A stretch of DNA of 64,000 nt, taken from assembly GCA_019925795.1 (NCBI GenBank), contig CM034305.1, positions 62,608,573-62,672,572 on the forward strand, written 5' to 3'. The notes beneath the pieces were generated by a model. It had not been told where the DNA came from and searched no databases. It saw only the letters and a program-made list of their open reading frames with translations. Origin of the DNA: Dendrobium chrysotoxum (Eukaryota > Streptophyta > Magnoliopsida > Asparagales > Orchidaceae). Below, in pieces: positions 46,425 to 57,354 of this stretch. The position numbers were made by a program, and so were the translations under genes. How positions within the stretch are numbered: the first letter of the stretch is position 1; every line of letters begins with the position of its first letter.

Positions 46425-47639
46425 ATCACTGTTGCGGACTCAAATATACGCGGCGATAGAATTTAAATTTCCGTCTCAGCGTTGTACGTATATCCAACAC
46501 ACAAACAGAAGAATAAAAGAACACCAGGATTTTTACGTGGAAAGCCCTGAAAAAGGGAAAAACCACGGGGTCACGCCCAGTTGAAAGAGTTCCACTAGTG
46601 TTGTTTGAAATACACGAGGCTGATTCGTCCTTTAAATTCAGGACGATCAGATTACAATGAGTATCAGTTACAAGGCCAAGCAGAGTTCCGACGTCACTCG
46701 GGTGTCCGGCAAAATTCCGGCGTCGCTTGGAAAGAAGTCTGGCGTCACTCGGGCGTCGGGTAAAATTCTGGCGTCGGGAAGAATTCCGAGGTTGCTCCCG
46801 TGTTGGGCAGAGCTTCGGCGTCCCTCGGGCGCCTGGTAGTGCTTCGGTGGTGTTCCGGCGGTGTTCCGGCGGTGGTCGAGGAGGAGTTATTCCCTCATAG
46901 ACTTCTCTTCTCTTCTTCTTCTCTTCCTGGCTTGGGTCCCCTCTTAAGAGAAATGAGGGGCTATTTATAGTTTTTCTGGAGTGGCATAGCCCGTAAATAT
47001 GTGAGGGATCAGGGGCAAATACGGAGTGATCCGGATGAACGGTTGATATTGAATCCCTTGATCATGAACCGTTTATCGAGGATTTGAAGGTCTTAATGAT
47101 ATCAAAATTCTACGATCTTGGGCTCGTTGGATTCGTCTCGTCGAGACGCTCGATTCGACTGTAAGCTCGTCAAAATCGGAGACCGTTTGGTAACTCAAAT
47201 AGCTGTTTGATGCTTCCAACAGCGCTTCGGGTACTTGATTTGGACTCACTTGGGCTCGGATTGAGTCGAATTTGGTGTCGTTGGATTCGTATTTCCGAGA
47301 CGCTCAGTTCGACTATAAGTTTGTTGAAATCGGAGTTTAAATGGTCTCCGAAATATTTTTTGAAGTTTCCAACTTGAGTTTTTCCTTGAGATTCGTGCCC
47401 GATCAAGATGATTTTTTGGCGATATATCAGTTGCCCCCCTATTTTCGGACGTCGAAGCTCCACGAGTCCGAAAATACTTGTTCTGGTATTTTACATTGGC
47501 CGAATCGCAAAAAATTACATTCCAAAAATTAAATGTTTGCTCGAACCCAACCATAGAGGCCCCGTTGAGCTCCGAAAGTGTCAAAATTGAGTCCGGAACG
47601 TCGAAAAACGTGTCCGGGGACCCCAAAAAAGTCGAATTT

Positions 47640-47790
47640 GGACCGTCCGGGCCCGAAATCGGAGCCCGGGAACGCGTAGGCGACCGAACCGGCCGGCCGG
47701 CCGGCCGGCCGCCGCCTGCCTCTGCCGCCGCCGCCTGCGGCGGCGCCCGCGCCAACAGGCGCGTCCGCGCGCAGAACCGCGCGGTTATCC
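47640..47790. repeat. Extremely GC-rich palindromic patch
   Basis: Contains an uninterrupted run of ggcc/ccgg units (about 47,690-47,712) and mirror-like gccgccgcc...ggcggcggc arms, in a region otherwise AT-rich. The whole is self-complementary enough to fold strongly in RNA or single-stranded DNA. It lies in the 3' non-coding part of the gag-only element, about 250 bp from the 3' LTR. Confidence 0.8.
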
Positions 47791-48039
47791 TTTAAAAAAT
47801 ATATATATATTTTTTTTAAATGTGGGGCCCACATACAATAAAAAAATCCAAAAAAAATCCGAAAAAATCTGAAAAAATTCCAAAAAATTCTGGAAAAATT
47901 TAGAAAAATTCAAACTTCCTTCTAGAAGCCCTCTCCCTCCAATTTTTAAATATTTTCCCCCCTTTTTCTTCAATAACTCCCTCTCTTTTCATCCTATAAA
48001 TACACCCCTTGGGGTAGGGGTCAAAATGCTCCTCTCTTC

Positions 48040-48400
48040 CTCCTCTCCTGGCATTCTAGCTTTTGGCATTCTGAGGCTTTCCGCCGTTTTTAAGTAGGTG
48101 ACTTTCCCTACTTGATTCGGCGCCCCTCCTTTTGCGCAGAAGTTAGCGGCTTCTTCTCTTTTTTCTCTCATTCTGGCTTTCTGACAGTTGAGGCATTCCG
48201 TTGTTATTCAGTAGGTGACTTTCCCTACTTGAGACAACGCCCCTCCTCTTGTACAGGAGTTAGAAATTTCTCTCTTCTCCTTTTTAGCTTCTGGCATTTT
48301 GAGGCCTTCCGTCGTTTTTGAGTAGGTGACTTTCCCCACTCGACTCGGCGCCCCTCTCTTTGCGCAGAAGTTAGCCGCTTTTCATTTTTAGGAAGGGAAG
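48040..48400. repeat. Three ~115-bp tandem repeats in the gag-only element
   Basis: Units share agtaggtgactttcccctac-like cores at 48,093, 48,210 and 48,321, each followed by a 'cggcgcccctc...gcgcagaagttag' segment. Divergence between units is moderate. Between 48,440 and 48,760 a different set of ~40-bp units around gggtagaagtccgacg follows. Confidence 0.75.
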
Positions 48401-49539
48401 CGAAATGGGAGTTAGAATTTCTCTCCTTTAAGAGATCATGTGGAGGTGAGATGTTAGTTGGAGGGAGTCTGAAGATGGTCGGAAGTCAAACGTCGGGAAG
48501 AAGTTCAGCATAAGGTAGAAGTCCGACGAGGGTCCATTGGCGGGGAGAAGTCCCACGACGGGTAGAAATTTGGTGTCGGGTAGAAGCCCGACAAACATCC
48601 GACGACGGGCAAAAATCCAACGTCGGGAAGAAGTACGGCGTCGGGTAGAACTCCGACAAAAATCTGTCAGCGTGTAGAAGTTCCACGACGGGTAGAAATT
48701 CTGCGATGGGAGAAAGATCAACATCTGTTAGAATTTTGACGAAAGTCCTGCGATGTGCAGAAGTCCTTTAACGAGAGGAAGCTCAGCATCGAATAGAATT
48801 TTGATGCTATTTTAACGGAAGTTTTTTGATGATGAACGATCGTGTGGAAGTTTGTTAGCAGTCAACGACCAAGTGGGGAGCAGAAGGAGAGAGTTCAAGG
48901 GTGCTGCTATCAGCAGTTGAACGAGAAGCCGATGATGGCTGATATGAAGTAAAGAGCCGCCGATAAACATCAGGCGAAGGGCTGATAATGACAAGTGCCA
49001 TTTTGCTAAGGTAATATGTATCCAAACTGAAGTATGTCGACATCAGATATTACTGAATCAAGGGACCGAAGTAGTGTGATATGCCAATATTCTGGCAATA
49101 CACTAATACTGTCAACTGAGTGGAGGTCTGATGATGATCCAGTTATGTCCTTTCTTTAAAGGAGCAGTTGTAGGAGATGCTTGCGTGCAGTAAGTGAGAA
49201 GTCACTTAAATCCACCAAGGATATTTGACTGTGTTAAAGTTACTTGTTGCTTGATGATACTAGCTTGTATGAATGTCACCAGTGTACCTTTTGATTTCAA
49301 CTTCTGGTGAGAAGAAATGTATATTTGAATCTGAATTTATGTAACTCCAATGATATTGTATATGAAAATTTGTCCCCTAGATGGAGCTGAATTGTTATTG
49401 CATCTGTAAGACATGCTTTGATATATCTGAGATTGTAAGTCAAAGCTCCTGCTTGATGATGTTAAGGGAAGATGTTAGATTAAATCTCCCTAGGAATGGT
49501 CTTCCAATGAATGAGATACAAGACATCCTCCTATGACGT

Positions 49540-50150
49540 TTGACCTATATGAGGTTGTATGTCAGAGCCCTGCTCAATGACGTTAACCTGTATAGGAGAG
49601 GTCGAGGGAATCCACCAAGGATGTGAGACTCATCCGAGATTGTATGTCAGAGCCCTGCTCGATGATGTTAACCTATATGGAAGAAGTCGAGAGAATCCAC
49701 TAAAGATGTGAGACCTATCCGAGGTTGTATGTCGGAGCCTTTGCTCGACGACGTTAACCTGTATGGAAGAGGTCGAGAGAATCCACCAAGGATGTGAGAC
49801 CTATCCGAGGTTGTATGTCGGAGCCTTTGCTCGACGACGTTAACCTGTATGGAAGAGGTCGAGAGAATCCACCAAGGATGTGAGACCTTTCCGAGGTTGT
49901 ATGTCAGAGCCCTGCTCGATGACGTTAACCTATATGGAAGAGGTCGAGAGAATCCACCAAGGATGTGAGACCTATCCGAGGTTGTATGTCGGAGCCTTTG
50001 CTCGACGACGTTAACCTGTATGGAAGAGGTCGAGAGAATCCACCAAGGATGTGAGACCTATCCGAGGTTGTATGTCGGAGCCTTTGCTCGACGACGTTAA
50101 CCTGTATGGAAGAGGTCGGATCGAATCCCCCTGGGATCGATCTTCTAATG
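49540..50150. repeat. 85/86-bp tandem repeat, about seven copies
   Basis: Each unit contains ttgtatgtcggagcc, ctcgacgacgttaacctgta, ggtcgagagaatccacca and ggatgtgagacc. Unit starts (ttgtatgtc) fall at 49,555, 49,640, 49,725, 49,811, 49,897, 49,982 and 50,068, so the period is 85-86 bp. The later units are nearly identical to one another. It sits between gag and the 3' LTR of the gag-only element, in the place where pol would be. It is not CRISPR: there are no unique spacers. Confidence 0.9.
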
Positions 50151-50466
50151 ATTGAGATGCAATAAAGACTGCGTATTTCTCAGATCATGGATAAAGATAC
50201 TATATTTGTCAGTAGTTTTTCATTGTCATTTATATTCTTTTTAAAGAAAGAGACAATATCAGAATTGGACGAACAACACATTATACTACTGTAAGACAAT
50301 ACAATAGTTCACTTGTACAATATAAGAGATACATATAGGGACAACCATATCATTTGACTTGGTAGAACTACTAAGGACATTAGAGTGATATCCTACTTAT
50401 CATAAAAGAGATACATGATGACACATAACAAGTAGTATTACTAATACAACTACACAAAGTGCATGG

Positions 50467-52026
50467 TCATTCAATCTCGCCAACCATTTGAATATTATTC
50501 AACTGTTCTCTTTGTTGTTGTTGATTTTGCCCCCCAGTTGGACCAATTTCATCTCGAGCAGGTGAGTTTTGGATGAATTGTCGAAGATATCCTTGTCGGA
50601 TCAACCTCTCGATCTCATCCTTGAGTTGCTTGCAGGCTTCAGTAGTGTGTCCACGACTACGGTGGAAATAGCAATATTGCTCCTGGTTCCCAACATTTGG
50701 CTTCAAAGAATTAGGCCACTTGATATTTTCTTTATCTCGAATGGCCATTAGTATGTTGGTTCGAGTTGCATTGAGAGGTGTATACTCTTTTTCATGTCGG
50801 AACTCGCGTTGTGGTACTGGGGGTCTAGGAGATGAATTTTTCTTTTGTTGCGAAAATGACTCCTCTATTGTAGGGGCGTTCTTACGCTTTCCAATTATTT
50901 GCTCAAATTGTTTCCTGTGGGCATTGATAGCTTCATCTGCTGATATTTGTGCCTCTACACGATGGATCAGATCAGCATATGAATGAACAGTGTCGCGCAT
51001 AAGTGCCGAATAGAAGGGGCCAGGACGAAGACCTCCAAGAAAGACCCCTCTAAGTAGTTCTGGGTCCACTCCCGGAATCTGTCGAGCCTCGGTGGAAAAC
51101 CGTTGAAAATATTCTTTTAATGTTTCTCCCTTGTTCTGACGGATCCCAGAGAGATGAGAAGAATCCTTAATAATTCTTCGATTGGCTACGAACTGTTCGA
51201 CAAATACTTTGGCCAATTTGACGAATGTGGGGATCGTTCCGGCTGGAAGTGAATAGAACCATGTTCGAGCTTGTCCTTTAAGAGTGGCAGGGAAAACCTG
51301 GCAAAGGAGTGCGTCTGAGGCTCGTTGAATATGCATGATGGTCCTGTAATGGTCAATGTGCTCGTATGGGTCGGATGTCCCATCGTAGGACTCGATGCTT
51401 GGTAGCTTAAAGCCAGCCGGAATAGGGTGTTGAAGAATGGCTTCCATCAGGGGTGACGACTCCTGGAAGTCCCACTAACGAAGAGGTTGCCTTACGCCTC
51501 CTGTAGGGAACTCCTCTCGAACCAATCGTCGCAGTTCGTGGCGTAGGGTATTGCGAGGGAGCTCAGCAATGTGATGTTGGGCTAGCTCCTCAGGGAGGTC
51601 TTGAGGAAGGAGAGATTGCCGACCTGTGTGCGGAGGATGGGTAGAACTTGCTGTATCAGCCAGTTCGTTATCTTGATGTGACTGCGAACGCCTCCTGGGT
51701 GGAGGAAGAGGAATCTCAGCTTTAAGATGTTCGATTTTAACAGTTTCAACACGTGGTGGATCTCGAGGGAGAAGAACCTCCTCCTGAGGTGCTAGGGTCG
51801 GTTGTCGAGTCTCTCGCAGGAGTTGTAGGATCTCGTTTTGAGATTCTTCCATCTTTTGAATTCTCTCTTCTAAGGAGGGTCCCGAAGTCCCTTCTCCAGG
51901 TGCGTTTTGCCCCCCGGGGTAGAAAGAGGTAGATACCGGACGTCTATGATTTATAGACTGATTTTTGGACTGGTGGGAGTTGGAGCGAGAAGCTCCACTG
52001 ATACGACTGCTGCGCCTGTTGACCAT
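50467..52026 (-). pseudogene. Gag of the TR-GAG element, one in-frame stop
   Basis: 519 sense codons in one frame from ATG 52,026 to the stop at 50,467, interrupted only by a TAG at 51,475-51,477. N-terminus: basic and Ser/Arg-rich, then a short coiled-coil-like segment (LEERIQKMEESQNEILQLL). After the stop comes the retrotransposon gag core: PAGFKLPSIESYDGTSDPYE, LCQVFPATLKGQARTWFYSL, FVKLAKVFVEQFVANRR, KGETLKEYFQRFSTEARQIP and LLRGVFLGGLRPGPFYSAL. The end has CYFHRSRGHTTEACKQLKDE, a knuckle-like CxFHxxxGHxxxxC, and RLIRQGYLRQFI, as in Tat/Retand gags. The frame stops 50 codons later with no protease. I list it as a pseudogene because of the TAG; the high integrity leaves read-through or a very recent mutation possible. 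Confidence 0.85.
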
Positions 52027-53093
52027 CGTAGCAATACTTGAAGTTGTGGGATAAGTTTCCCACAGACGGCGCCAAACTGTTGCGGACTCAAATATACGCG
52101 GCGATAGAATTTAAATTTCCGTCTCAGCATTGTACGTATATCCAGCACACAAACAGAAGAATAAAAGAACACCAGGATTTTTACGTGGAAAGCCCTGAAA
52201 AAGGGAAAAACTACGGGGCCACGCCCAGTTGAAAGAGTTCCACTAGTGTTGTTTGAAATACACGAGGCTGATTCGTCCTTTAAATTCAGGACGATCAGAT
52301 TACAATGAGTATCAGTTACAAGGCCAAGCAGAGTTCCGACGTCACTCGGGTGTCCGGCAAAATTCCGGCGTCGCTTGGAAAGAAGTCTGGCGTCACTCGG
52401 GTGTCGGGTAGAATTCTGGCGTCGGGCAGAATTCCGAGGTTGCTCCCGTGTTGGGCAGAGCTTCGGCGTCCCTCGGGCGCCTGGTGGTGCTTCGGTGGTG
52501 TTCCGGCGGTGTTCCGGCGGAGTTCCGGCGGTGGTCGAGGAGGAGTTATTCCCTCCTAGACTTCTCTTCTCTTCTTCTTCTCTTCCTGGCTTGGGTCCCC
52601 TCTTAAGAGAAATAAGGGGCTATTTATAGTTTTTCTGGAGTGGCATAGCCCGTAAATATGTGAGGGATCAGGGGCAAATACGGAGTGATCCGGATGAACG
52701 GTTGATATTAAATCCCTTGATCATGAACCGTTTATCGAGGATTTGAAGGTCTTAATGATATCAGAATTCTACGATCTTGGGCTCGTTGGATTCGTCTCGT
52801 CGAGACGCTCGATTCGACTATAAGCTCGTCAAAATCGGAGACTGTTTGGTAACTCAAATAGCTGTTTGATGCTTCCAACAGCGCTTCGGGTACTTGATTT
52901 GGACTCACTTGGGCTCGGATTGAGTCGAATTTGGTGTCGTTGGATTCGTATTTCCGAGATGCCCAGTTCGACTATAAGTTTGCTGAAATCGGAGTTTAAA
53001 TGGTCTCCGAAATATTTTTTGAAGTTTCCAACTTGAGTTTTTCCTTGAGATTCGTGCCCGATCAAGATGATTTTTTGGCGATATATCAATCAC

Positions 53094-53638
53094 TAAAATG
53101 AACGGCTAACAAAATGATAGCATATCATCAAAATGCATCCCTCTTCTTATGATGTCAATGCAAATTTTTGGCTTTCACATACTACGGTTGATTATCTTTT
53201 TTTATCACTTTTTGTGTTTGACAGACTAAATATGGTCTGCTGTTGTTGATGCTCTTTTCTGATGTTCATTCTGAGGTACTTCGTGGACGAATTGTTGGGA
53301 GATTATTTCTATGCATTTCTCCTTTTGTTGTAATCGAATTTCATTTCAATTTGCTATTGCTGAAAGGTTTTCATTATTGTTTCGTTATCTGTTGGCTGCA
53401 TATTATATTATTATTGGAGGATGGCCTCCTACTTCATTAGCTTTGTTGGGACACCTTATTATCATTTTTTTTTGGATCTCAAGATTACCATATTCTATAT
53501 TTTCGAGGCCATCTCGGAGGGTTATTGCACTTGTGCAATGAAGACTGCTATGAGTTTTGGGTAACTACGAGCATTTTTTTTTTTGTATTTGACTTTTGCT
53601 CATATTTTATATATAAATATATTTTTTTGTGTTTTACC
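53094..53638. other. Intergenic stretch with two overlapping hydrophobic frames
   Basis: Plus-strand frames at 53,243-53,440 and 53,311-53,541 encode hydrophobic peptides (for example VGRLFLCISPFVVIEF; then YYIIIGGWPPTSLALLGHL). Together they could be a frameshifted exon of a membrane protein, but I recognise no family and see no splice context. Treated as unassigned. Confidence 0.25.
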
Positions 53639-54290
53639 GTAGGGGCGTCAAAATCGGATTATGAGTCAGGTTCGGGTCGAAATTTCAAACGGGTCAGAAA
53701 TTTCAACCTGGATCCAACACGCCAGGTTTCTGGTTAACACGACCCGACACGAAATCACGAGAGAAAATGGTTACCGTAGCAACGAGCGAGCTCCCTCCAT
53801 TGTCGTCGTTACTTTCGATCCAACAAAAGAAACGGCAAGTTGTCTATCGTAACTTCCGACCTGACAGAAGGAACATCATCGAAGGAGGCGAAGAAGTCTT
53901 TTATCGACTGATTGGCCGAAGAAGCGCAAGAATGGGAGAAAAGAACATCGCCATTCTAAACGGCGAGATGTCTTGAGTTCCGACCTGACAGAAGGAATGA
54001 CGTTGAAGGAGGCGACTCGAGGTTTGGAAGTCGATATCTGTATTGTCTTAGGAGAGCTGTCGTGACTTCCGACCCGGTAGAATGAACAGTGAGCTGTCGT
54101 GACTTCTGATTTTGCGATGCAGTGCAGGATGGGAACCGGGTCAGTTTCAATTTGAAGTCGAATTTTCAGGTTAACCTGAACCCAACCTGAATTTGCAATC
54201 GGGTTAGAATTTTAAACCCGAACTCGAATCGTTTCTCAAATGAATTTTTCGGGCCGAATTTTCGGGTCGTGTCAAATATTGACTTCGTTA
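53639..54290. mobile_element. Non-autonomous hAT-like element
   Basis: The left end is taggggcgtcaaaatcgg, typical of plant hAT non-autonomous elements; the right end is the weak inverse (ttgacttcgtta). The flanks gttttacc (53,631-53,638) and gttttact (54,291-54,298) match in seven of eight bases, fitting the 8-bp hAT duplication. The interior is non-coding with gggtcgggtt-type words and two copies of ttccgacctgacagaaggaa (about 53,853 and 53,979). Confidence 0.55.
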
Positions 54291-54861
54291 GTTTTACTCA
54301 TCTTTGTAGTAGTTCTTTTATTTAAGAATATTTTAATATTTATATAATTAAAATTTATGAATGAATATATGGGGCATTACCTTCAATTTCAAAAAAAAAA
54401 AAAAAAAAATTCAGGACCAACGAGGCATGCGATTAAAAAAAAAGCATCCGACCTTTAACAGCAGCGGAAGCGATCATGAACTCATGCTGATCGGACGGTA
54501 AGTAAATGATCAATTTTCAAAGGGTCATAAAATGAACGGTTGATATTTTCTCATGAATATCCTGCGGTTACTGGTACGGAAGCTCATGCTAATGGCACCT
54601 TTCGTTCTTTACCTTAACCGGCGAAATCGCAGTGGTAGAATTAGCAGAGCAATAAAGATATTGCAGAGCTTACTCTGCTTCATCCTTTTCTCTGTAATCT
54701 CCTCGTCGTCATCTTCTTCCTCTTCAGCTTCTTTTTCCTAAATTCTGGAGCAAGTCTAAAGCGGCGCTTAAAATAGGAGAAAAGAAGAGAAGAAAGAGTT
54801 GGAACCTATGCGTTCCTCGCCGCCGCCGGTGATTGCCTGATCCGCCGCAGCTGCCGCCGAC

Positions 54862-55754
54862 ATGTTCATCCGGTGCCCCTCCGTCTGGAAGCGGAAGACG
54901 GGGGCGGTGCCGGTTTACCTCAACGTCTATGATCTCACACCCATCAACGGTTACGCTTACTGGTTCGGTCTCGGTGTCTACCACTCCGGCGTCCAAGGTC
55001 AGATCCGCCTAACTTCTTCTTCTTACCTGAATCGATTTAATCAGGGTTAGGATTTAGGGTGATTTTTGAATGGATCGATTGATCTGGGGGTTAGGGTTTT
55101 GTAGTGCACGGAGTGGAGTACGCATACGGGGCGCACGATCATCCGACCACGGGGATCTTCGACGCGGAGCCGAGGTCGTGCCCTGGGTTCGCGTTTCGGA
55201 AGTCGATTTTGATTGGGAGGACGGATTTGGGGCCGGAGGAGGTGCAGGATCTGATGGAGGAGCTCGCCGAGAGCTACACCGGAAACGCCTACAATCTCAT
55301 CTCCAAAAACTGCAATCATTTCTGCAACGACGCCTGCATTCGCCTCACCGGCAATGCCATACCCAGCTGGGTAAATCGCCTCGCGAATCTTGGTACCCTT
55401 TCCAGACTTCAATCTCAAAACGATACGAAGCCTCAATTAGGTTTCGCTTTCAATTTCGATTTCGATTTCCTTTCCCTTCTAATTACAAATCTGGAATTCT
55501 TCTCGGATTGTGTAGGATTCTTCTGCAAATGCGTGCTTCCGGTGCACGTAGCGGCCGTGAGGAGCCGCACTGAGGACGCGAACGGCGGTAGCGGCGACGG
55601 CGAGCGGCGGCGACTGAGGAGCGGCTCTACGCGATACGGTGGACATGCAAGCGACGCCGACAAGCACACTTCGGTGATTTCTGGTCGACGTAGCGGGAGC
55701 AGAAGAAAACGGCTCGAACCATCGGCGACCTCCGCCGCCGCAGCGGTGGAGTAG
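54862..55754 (+). CDS. DeSI-type PPPDE thiol peptidase (plant deSUMOylating isopeptidase-like)
   Basis: Exons 54,862-54,997, 55,105-55,392 and 55,516-55,754 join with GT-AG borders and phase 1 at both junctions into 220 codons. The sequence follows plant 'deSI-like protein At4g17486' closely: VPVYLNVYDLTPINGYAYW, then YHSGVQVHGVEYAYGAHDH, where the His of YHSG is the catalytic base, FRKSILIGRTDLGP, and YNLISKNCNHFC, where the Cys of KNCNHF is the nucleophile, ending IPSWVNRLANLG. The dyad is intact. The third exon (GFFCKCVLPVHV..) begins like the family, then becomes a basic Ser/Arg/Gly tail (SGRRSGSRRKRLEP). PPPDE proteins remove SUMO or ubiquitin-like modifiers or hydrolyse related isopeptides; the substrate here is unknown. 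Introns are short (107 and 123 bp). Confidence 0.92.
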
Positions 55755-55913
55755 CCTCCTGAAGGGTGTAATTCGCCGGCGGAGGAACCGATGTTTTCTA
55801 CCATTTGTGCGTTTTTTTTAATAAAATAATTTATATGAATTTTTCTAATTATTTATTTATTATTATTATTTTTTTCTTTTTGCTTTTCTGCTGCCTGCTT
55901 TGTGGGCATAGGG
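55755..55913. other. 3' untranslated region of the DeSI-like gene
   Basis: AT-rich; ttaataaaataatttat at about 55,818 could serve as polyadenylation signal. Ends at the Mutator-type MITE. Confidence 0.4.
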
Positions 55914-56592
55914 GGAGGAATTTTAAAAAGGATTTTGATTAGCGCTTAAATTAGGAGAAGGATTATCAAAACAAAAAAAATTAAAAAGGATTATACACAC
56001 AATTCGAAATTACGTTTTAACACAAAACGCAAAAAAAAAAAATTGCATTTTCTCATTTTTCTACAGAAAACGTAAATTTTTATTACATTTTTCATTAAAA
56101 CGCAATTTTTTATTGCGTTTTATCTGCAAACAATTTTTTTTTATTTAGTACTGGAGAGAGCGACTGGAGAGAAAGAGAAACGGAGAGAGAGAATGGGGGG
56201 AGAGAGAGAAACGGAGAGAAGGAAATCTAAGAATTTAACTTTAAATATTTTAAAATTATATTTTAAATATTTAATCAATTTTTATTTAATTTTAAAATTT
56301 TAAAGTAAATTTTGAAATATATTTAAATATTTAATAAAATTAATTTGAAATATTAAAAAAAATTGACATAATCTATATATTGAATATACTTTAAAATATT
56401 GCGTTTTAAAGAAAATTGCAATAAAGGATTTCGTTTTCGGTAAAAAAAAAAAAAAAGAGAAAGTGCAATTTTTTTTATGTTTTATCTTAAAACGCAATTT
56501 CGAATTATGCGTATTATTCTTTTAAATTTTTTTTATTTTGATGATTCTTCTACTAATTTTAATGTTAATCAAAATTCTTTTTAAAAGTCCTC
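55914..56592. mobile_element. Mutator-type MITE with long inverted repeats and 10-bp duplication
   Basis: Left end gaggaattttaaaaagg and right end (reverse complement) gaggacttttaaaaaga pair, and the inverted similarity continues about 120 bp through gattatcaaaa...aattcgaaatt-cgttttaa. The flanks gggcataggg at 55,904-55,913 and 56,593-56,602 are a perfect 10-bp duplication, as expected for Mutator-type elements. The interior is AT-rich, has repeated aaaacgcaat/attgcgtttt words and encodes no transposase. It sits just after the DeSI-like gene. Confidence 0.85.
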
Positions 56593-56602
56593 GGGCATAG
56601 GG

Positions 56603-57018
56603 AATAGGGATGACTCTTCATAAATTGACGCTCTTATAAAAAAAAATTTTATAATTTTTATCCTATTTATAAATCGAGATTTTTATAGGATGACGTGGTA
56701 GCACATGAACGGATGGAAGCGTATTTGGTGCCTGGGCAATGAGGGGATCTGGAGATTCCGTGATAATGCACACGTGCGTTGGCGGGCCCCACATCACCTG
56801 GGAGTCTACAAGTTCTCTCTCCTTGTAGGCGGGGAGGAAAGCGGAGGTGATGGGAAGAGAGAGAGAGAGATTTTTTTTTAAATATATAGAGATAGTACTG
56901 ATATTTCATATTTCCCAATTTAAAAAAAGTACTGATATCGGATGCTTTGTGCGCTTTCTTTAAAACTTCTTTTTTATACTTTTAAAAAAAAGTTTTTTTC
57001 TTTAAAAAAGTTTTTTTA
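56603..57018. other. Intergenic stretch between two DNA transposons
   Basis: No gene. It contains a GA run at about 56,852 and a moderately GC-rich part (56,690-56,840). Confidence 0.5.
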
Positions 57019-57354
57019 GGGGCGGTTTGATTCAACGCATTTAGCTGTTATTACAAATCGAATGCGTGTATTTTAAGTATTTTGGTATGAAAAAATTTTA
57101 AGACTAAGCCTAATTATAAATTATATTAAGAGCTGAAGCAGGGTCTTATAAAAATATAAAAATAGATAAAATTATTCGTTAAATGGGTGACTTATACTTA
57201 CTAGGTTAAGCTGAGTCAGATAGCCGTTATGTTGAGTAGACAAAGAACGAAAAAAGGTATTTAATTATAAGTCGCCCGTTTAACGGGGGACTTACCGTTC
57301 TTGTTAATTAAAAAAAAAAGCAAAATACTGTGAGTATTGTTTGAAAGTTTATAT

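Larger units (their letters stand above)
46430..53088 (-). mobile_element. Gag-only LTR retrotransposon (TR-GAG type), complete and recent
   Basis: LTRs at 46,430-47,429 (1,000 bp) and 52,078-53,088 (1,011 bp) begin tgttgcgg and end atatatca. A perfect 5-bp duplication atcac flanks the element (46,425-46,429 and 53,089-53,093). It reads from the minus strand: the right LTR is the 5' LTR, followed by a primer site TTTGGCGCCGTCTGTGGG (about 52,059-52,075), gag (52,026 to 50,467), 3 kb of non-coding repeats, and a G-rich tract (aggggggcaac) touching the left LTR. No protease, RT, RNase H or integrase is visible. By hand count the LTRs differ at about 17 positions plus one 11-bp indel. The gag type suggests a Tat/Retand-like gypsy relative as helper (inference). 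Confidence 0.92.

Noticed and set aside
47246..47834. Frames of 97-169 codons crossing the LTR border and the GC-rich patch
   Set aside because: They cover LTR and non-coding element sequence; the same frame in the other LTR ends differently, and composition follows the GC-rich repeats.
49540..50150. Regular repeat array considered as CRISPR-like
   Set aside because: Units are contiguous 85/86-bp tandem copies with no unique spacers, in a plant retrotransposon.
55433..55804. Antisense frames over the DeSI-like third exon
   Set aside because: Shadows of the GC-rich Ser/Arg coding tail; the sense frame continues the family sequence with correct splice phases.
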